Assembly: GCA_964451985.1 (NCBI GenBank)
Contig: CAYVKB010000060.1
Span: 1-15,446, forward strand
Direction: 5' to 3'
DNA: 15,446 nt
Source of the DNA: GBS-DC sp964451985
GTDB lineage: Bacteria > Armatimonadota > Fimbriimonadia > Fimbriimonadales > GBS-DC
Positions 13,593 through 15,446 of the stretch are shown piece by piece (position 1 is the first letter of the stretch; every line of letters begins with the position of its first letter). The notes under the pieces were generated by a model. That model had not been told where the DNA came from. It searched no databases and saw only the letters and a program-made list of their open reading frames with translations. The position numbers and the translations under genes are program-made.

Positions 13593-14213
13593 ATGCATAG
13601 CCCGGATTTGCTGGAACAGTGGGACGAGGCGGAGATTGTGCCCATCTCCGCCCTCGAACACTATGCCTACTGCCCGCGTCAGTGTGCGCTAATCCATATC
13701 GAGCAGGTCTACGAGGACAACGTGTACACGCTACGTGGGACAGCGCTACACGAGCGTGTGGATCAGGCGGAGCAACTAACGGAGGAAGGCATAATGCTAG
13801 AGTACGCCCTGCCCCTCTGGAGCACAGAGTTAGGGCTAATCGGGCGTGCCGATGTCGTGGGCTTTTTAGGCGACGAAACCCCCTACCCCATCGAGTACAA
13901 ATCCGGCAAGCGCTACGAAAAGTACCACGACGATGTCCAGCTCTGTGCGCAGGCGATGTGCCTGGAAGAGATGCTGGAACGCCCAGTGCCCAAAGGGGCA
14001 ATTTACTATCATGCCAGTCGTCGACGGCGCGAGGTTAACTTCACGCCCGAGCTACGCGCGCTCACAAAGCAGATAATTCAAGAGACTCGCGCGATGCTGC
14101 TTAGTGGCCACACTCCCCCGCCCGTAAACGACGCCCGCTGCCGCGACTGCTCGCTCCTCCGAGTGTGTATGCCTGAGGTGATTGCGCGATTACAACAGGA
14201 GCAGACGCCATGA
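13593..14213 (+). CDS. cas4: Cas4, RecB-like nuclease for spacer acquisition
   Basis: Cas4 works with Cas1-Cas2 to trim pre-spacers at the PAM and orient their integration. The 206-aa protein shows the iron-sulfur ligands (C27 in YCPRQC, and C183, C186, C192 near the end; C31 is a further candidate) and the RecB nuclease motifs H53 (GTALHERVD), D87 (IGRADVVG), E101 and K103 (IEYKSGK), and the following VQLCAQAMCLEEM helix. All catalytic positions are present, so it should be active. AAAGGAG (13579-13585) lies 7 nt before the ATG. The last bases overlap the cas1 start by 4 nt (ATGA), a sign of translational coupling. Confidence 0.95.
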   Translation: MHSPDLLEQWDEAEIVPISALEHYAYCPRQCALIHIEQVYEDNVYTLRGTALHERVDQAEQLTEEGIMLEYALPLWSTELGLIGRADVVGFLGDETPYPIEYKSGKRYEKYHDDVQLCAQAMCLEEMLERPVPKGAIYYHASRRRREVNFTPELRALTKQIIQETRAMLLSGHTPPPVNDARCRDCSLLRVCMPEVIARLQQEQTP

Positions 14214-15238
14214 CCTACCAGTTGCTCAACACCCTGTATGTGACCACCGACGGCGCGTATCTGCGCTTGAACAACGAGGCGGTGGAAGTGGTGCTTGAAG
14301 GGGAGGTACTCAAGCGAGTGCCACTGCATCACTTGGGCGCGATTGTGATGCTGGGCAATATCAACGCCAGCCCGCCCCTAATGGAGCGTTGCGCTCAGGA
14401 CGGACGCTCGCTGGTGTGGCTGAACGACTCCGGACGATTCCGCGCCCGAGTGGAAGGACCTGTATCGGGCAATGTGCTGCTGCGTCGTAGACAGCATAGC
14501 GCATTGAACGATGCCGAGATGACGCGCGCACTGGCACGCAGCTTCGTGCAGGGCAAGCTGCAGAACCAGATCCAGGTGCTGCAGCGGGCCGCGCGAGAAC
14601 GCGCCGAAACCGCCGATGCCCTGCGCCACGCCATCAGCCAAATCCGCACCTATTTGCAGTCGCTGGCGGAGGCGTGCGACCTGGATGCCATTCGCGGCGC
14701 CGAGGGCTATGCGAGTAAGGTCTACTTCAATGTGTTAGACTGGCTCATCACGGCACAGCGCGACTCGTTTCGGATGCTCAGCCGCTCACGCCGCCCCCCG
14801 CGCGACCGCTTCAACGCCCTGCTCTCGTTTGCGTATAGCTTACTAACCAGTGATTGCGTCAGCGCGCTGGAAGGAGTCGGGTTAGACCCGCAGGTCGGCT
14901 ACCTCCACGCTCTGCGTCCCGGACGCCCCGCGCTGGCACTCGACCTGATCGAAGAACTGCGTCCCGCCTTTGCAGACCGATTCGCACTGAGCATGGTAAA
15001 CTTGAAACAAATCACGCCCGACCACTTCGAGGAGCGTCCCGGCGGCTCAGTGATGCTGAACGATGCCGGGCGACGCGAACTCTTGGTCGCCTACCAGAAG
15101 CGTAAGCAGGAGCAAGTGTACCACCCTGTGCTGGACGCTCGCATCCCGTGGGGACTTGTGCCTCATGTTCAGGCACGATTGCTTGCTCGCGTGCTGCGTG
15201 GCGACATTCTGGAATATCCGCCGTTGCAGATACGCTGA
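14210..15238 (+). CDS. cas1: Cas1, CRISPR integrase
   Basis: Cas1 is the metal-dependent integrase that, with Cas2, inserts new spacers into the array. The 342-aa protein has an N-terminal beta domain and the catalytic helical domain with E165 (RGAEGYASKVYF), H233 (GYLHALRPGRP), and D245/E248 (LALDLIEELRP), matching the Glu-His-Asp metal site. The LDLIEELRP motif and C-terminal layout are typical of the type I-C group. It begins within the ATGA overlap with cas4. cas2 does not follow directly: 138 nt with three hairpins lie between. Confidence 0.96.
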   Translation: MTYQLLNTLYVTTDGAYLRLNNEAVEVVLEGEVLKRVPLHHLGAIVMLGNINASPPLMERCAQDGRSLVWLNDSGRFRARVEGPVSGNVLLRRRQHSALNDAEMTRALARSFVQGKLQNQIQVLQRAARERAETADALRHAISQIRTYLQSLAEACDLDAIRGAEGYASKVYFNVLDWLITAQRDSFRMLSRSRRPPRDRFNALLSFAYSLLTSDCVSALEGVGLDPQVGYLHALRPGRPALALDLIEELRPAFADRFALSMVNLKQITPDHFEERPGGSVMLNDAGRRELLVAYQKRKQEQVYHPVLDARIPWGLVPHVQARLLARVLRGDILEYPPLQIR

Positions 15239-15276
15239 ACGGTGTAGGGATACCTTGACAATTGGCTCTTGTGGCA

Positions 15277-15357
15277 CGGGCATCCTGCCCGGCGCGGCTG
15301 AAAGTAGCACCCGCTCTTCAGGGCGGGTGAGGATTAAACACGGACACCCATGTCCGT
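15277..15357. repeat. Three consecutive hairpins between cas1 and cas2
   Basis: Three stems sit in the 138-nt gap (15239-15376). The first is CGGGCA-TCC-TGCCCG (15277-15291). The second is CACCCGC with GCGGGTG (15308-15314 with 15323-15329, 8-nt loop). The third is ACGGACA-CCCA-TGTCCGT (15340-15357). The first and third share a CACGGRCA start and look like diverged copies of one palindromic family. None has a T-run. They resemble inserted REP-like elements and may partly end the cas1 transcript or protect it. Confidence 0.6.
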
Positions 15358-15376
15358 ACCTGTGTGAGGGAATGTT

Positions 15377-15446
15377 ATGCGATTGAACATCCTGATCTGT
15401 TATGATGTCAACACAACCGACCTCGCGGGTCAAAAACGCCTGCGCA
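15377..15446 (+). CDS. cas2: Cas2, partial (cut by window end)
   Basis: The first 23 codons read MRLNILICYDVNTT, then DLAGQKRLR, which matches the start of type I-C Cas2, including the conserved YDV strand with its acidic residue. Cas2 forms the central dimer of the Cas1-Cas2 integration complex. GAGGG (15366-15370) lies 6 nt before the ATG; an out-of-frame ATG at 15372 stops within a few codons. The rest of the gene, and probably the CRISPR array, lies beyond the window. Identification rests on a short segment plus position after cas1. Confidence 0.88.
   Translation, partial: MRLNILICYDVNTTDLAGQKRLR

Noticed and set aside
15255..15260. Perfect TTGACA as a cas2 promoter -35
   Set aside because: No -10-like hexamer lies at 16-18 nt downstream; a GC-rich hairpin occupies that position.

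Overview
The window is GC-rich bacterial DNA. It probably comes from Armatimonadota (for example a Fimbriimonadales- or Chthonomonas-like, possibly thermophilic, lineage). The main reason is the gene at 7663-8448: a type IV prepilin-like protein whose N-terminal helix runs into an ILFPVFAQAREKARQ stretch and which ends in an H-X9-DG motif, a combination typical of that phylum. The taxonomic call is inference. The window is scaffolded: 100 Ns at 8921-9020 are flanked on both sides by the same 55-nt sequence.

Left half (1-6593) is metabolic and all on the + strand. It opens with an inverted pair of palindromic repeats, followed by a sphingosine-1-phosphate lyase-type PLP enzyme, an NAD(P) transhydrogenase alpha subunit without its membrane partners, a single-domain response regulator overlapping a small membrane protein, purA (adenylosuccinate synthetase) and pncB (nicotinate phosphoribosyltransferase). 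Several of these genes carry an AGGTANNNT element, read here as a -10 box. In three of them it lies only 7-9 nt before the start codon, so their mRNAs may be leaderless.

Middle (6594-9122). A secreted lamin-tail/dockerin-like protein (- strand) and an H-X9-DG prepilin (+ strand) diverge from a shared control region with a symmetric array of four GTTAAG/CTTAAC boxes. Then comes about 670 nt without genes: an inverted pair of REP-like repeats, a 98-bp tandem repeat built on a GC-rich hairpin, and the assembly gap.

Right half (9123-15446). A cystathionine gamma-synthase/lyase-type gene is followed by a type I-C CRISPR-Cas operon: cas5c-cas8c(-internal cas11c)-cas7c-cas4-cas1-cas2, with cas2 cut by the window end. 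cas3, which normally heads this operon, is absent upstream. No CRISPR array lies in the window; one would be expected beyond cas2. The operon has a TATAAT box followed at once by a perfect 8-bp hairpin. A strong in-frame ribosome binding site inside cas8c fits separate production of the Cas11c small subunit. cas1 and cas2 are separated by 138 nt holding three hairpins. I see no wholly new gene system; the most interesting signals are regulatory and structural.
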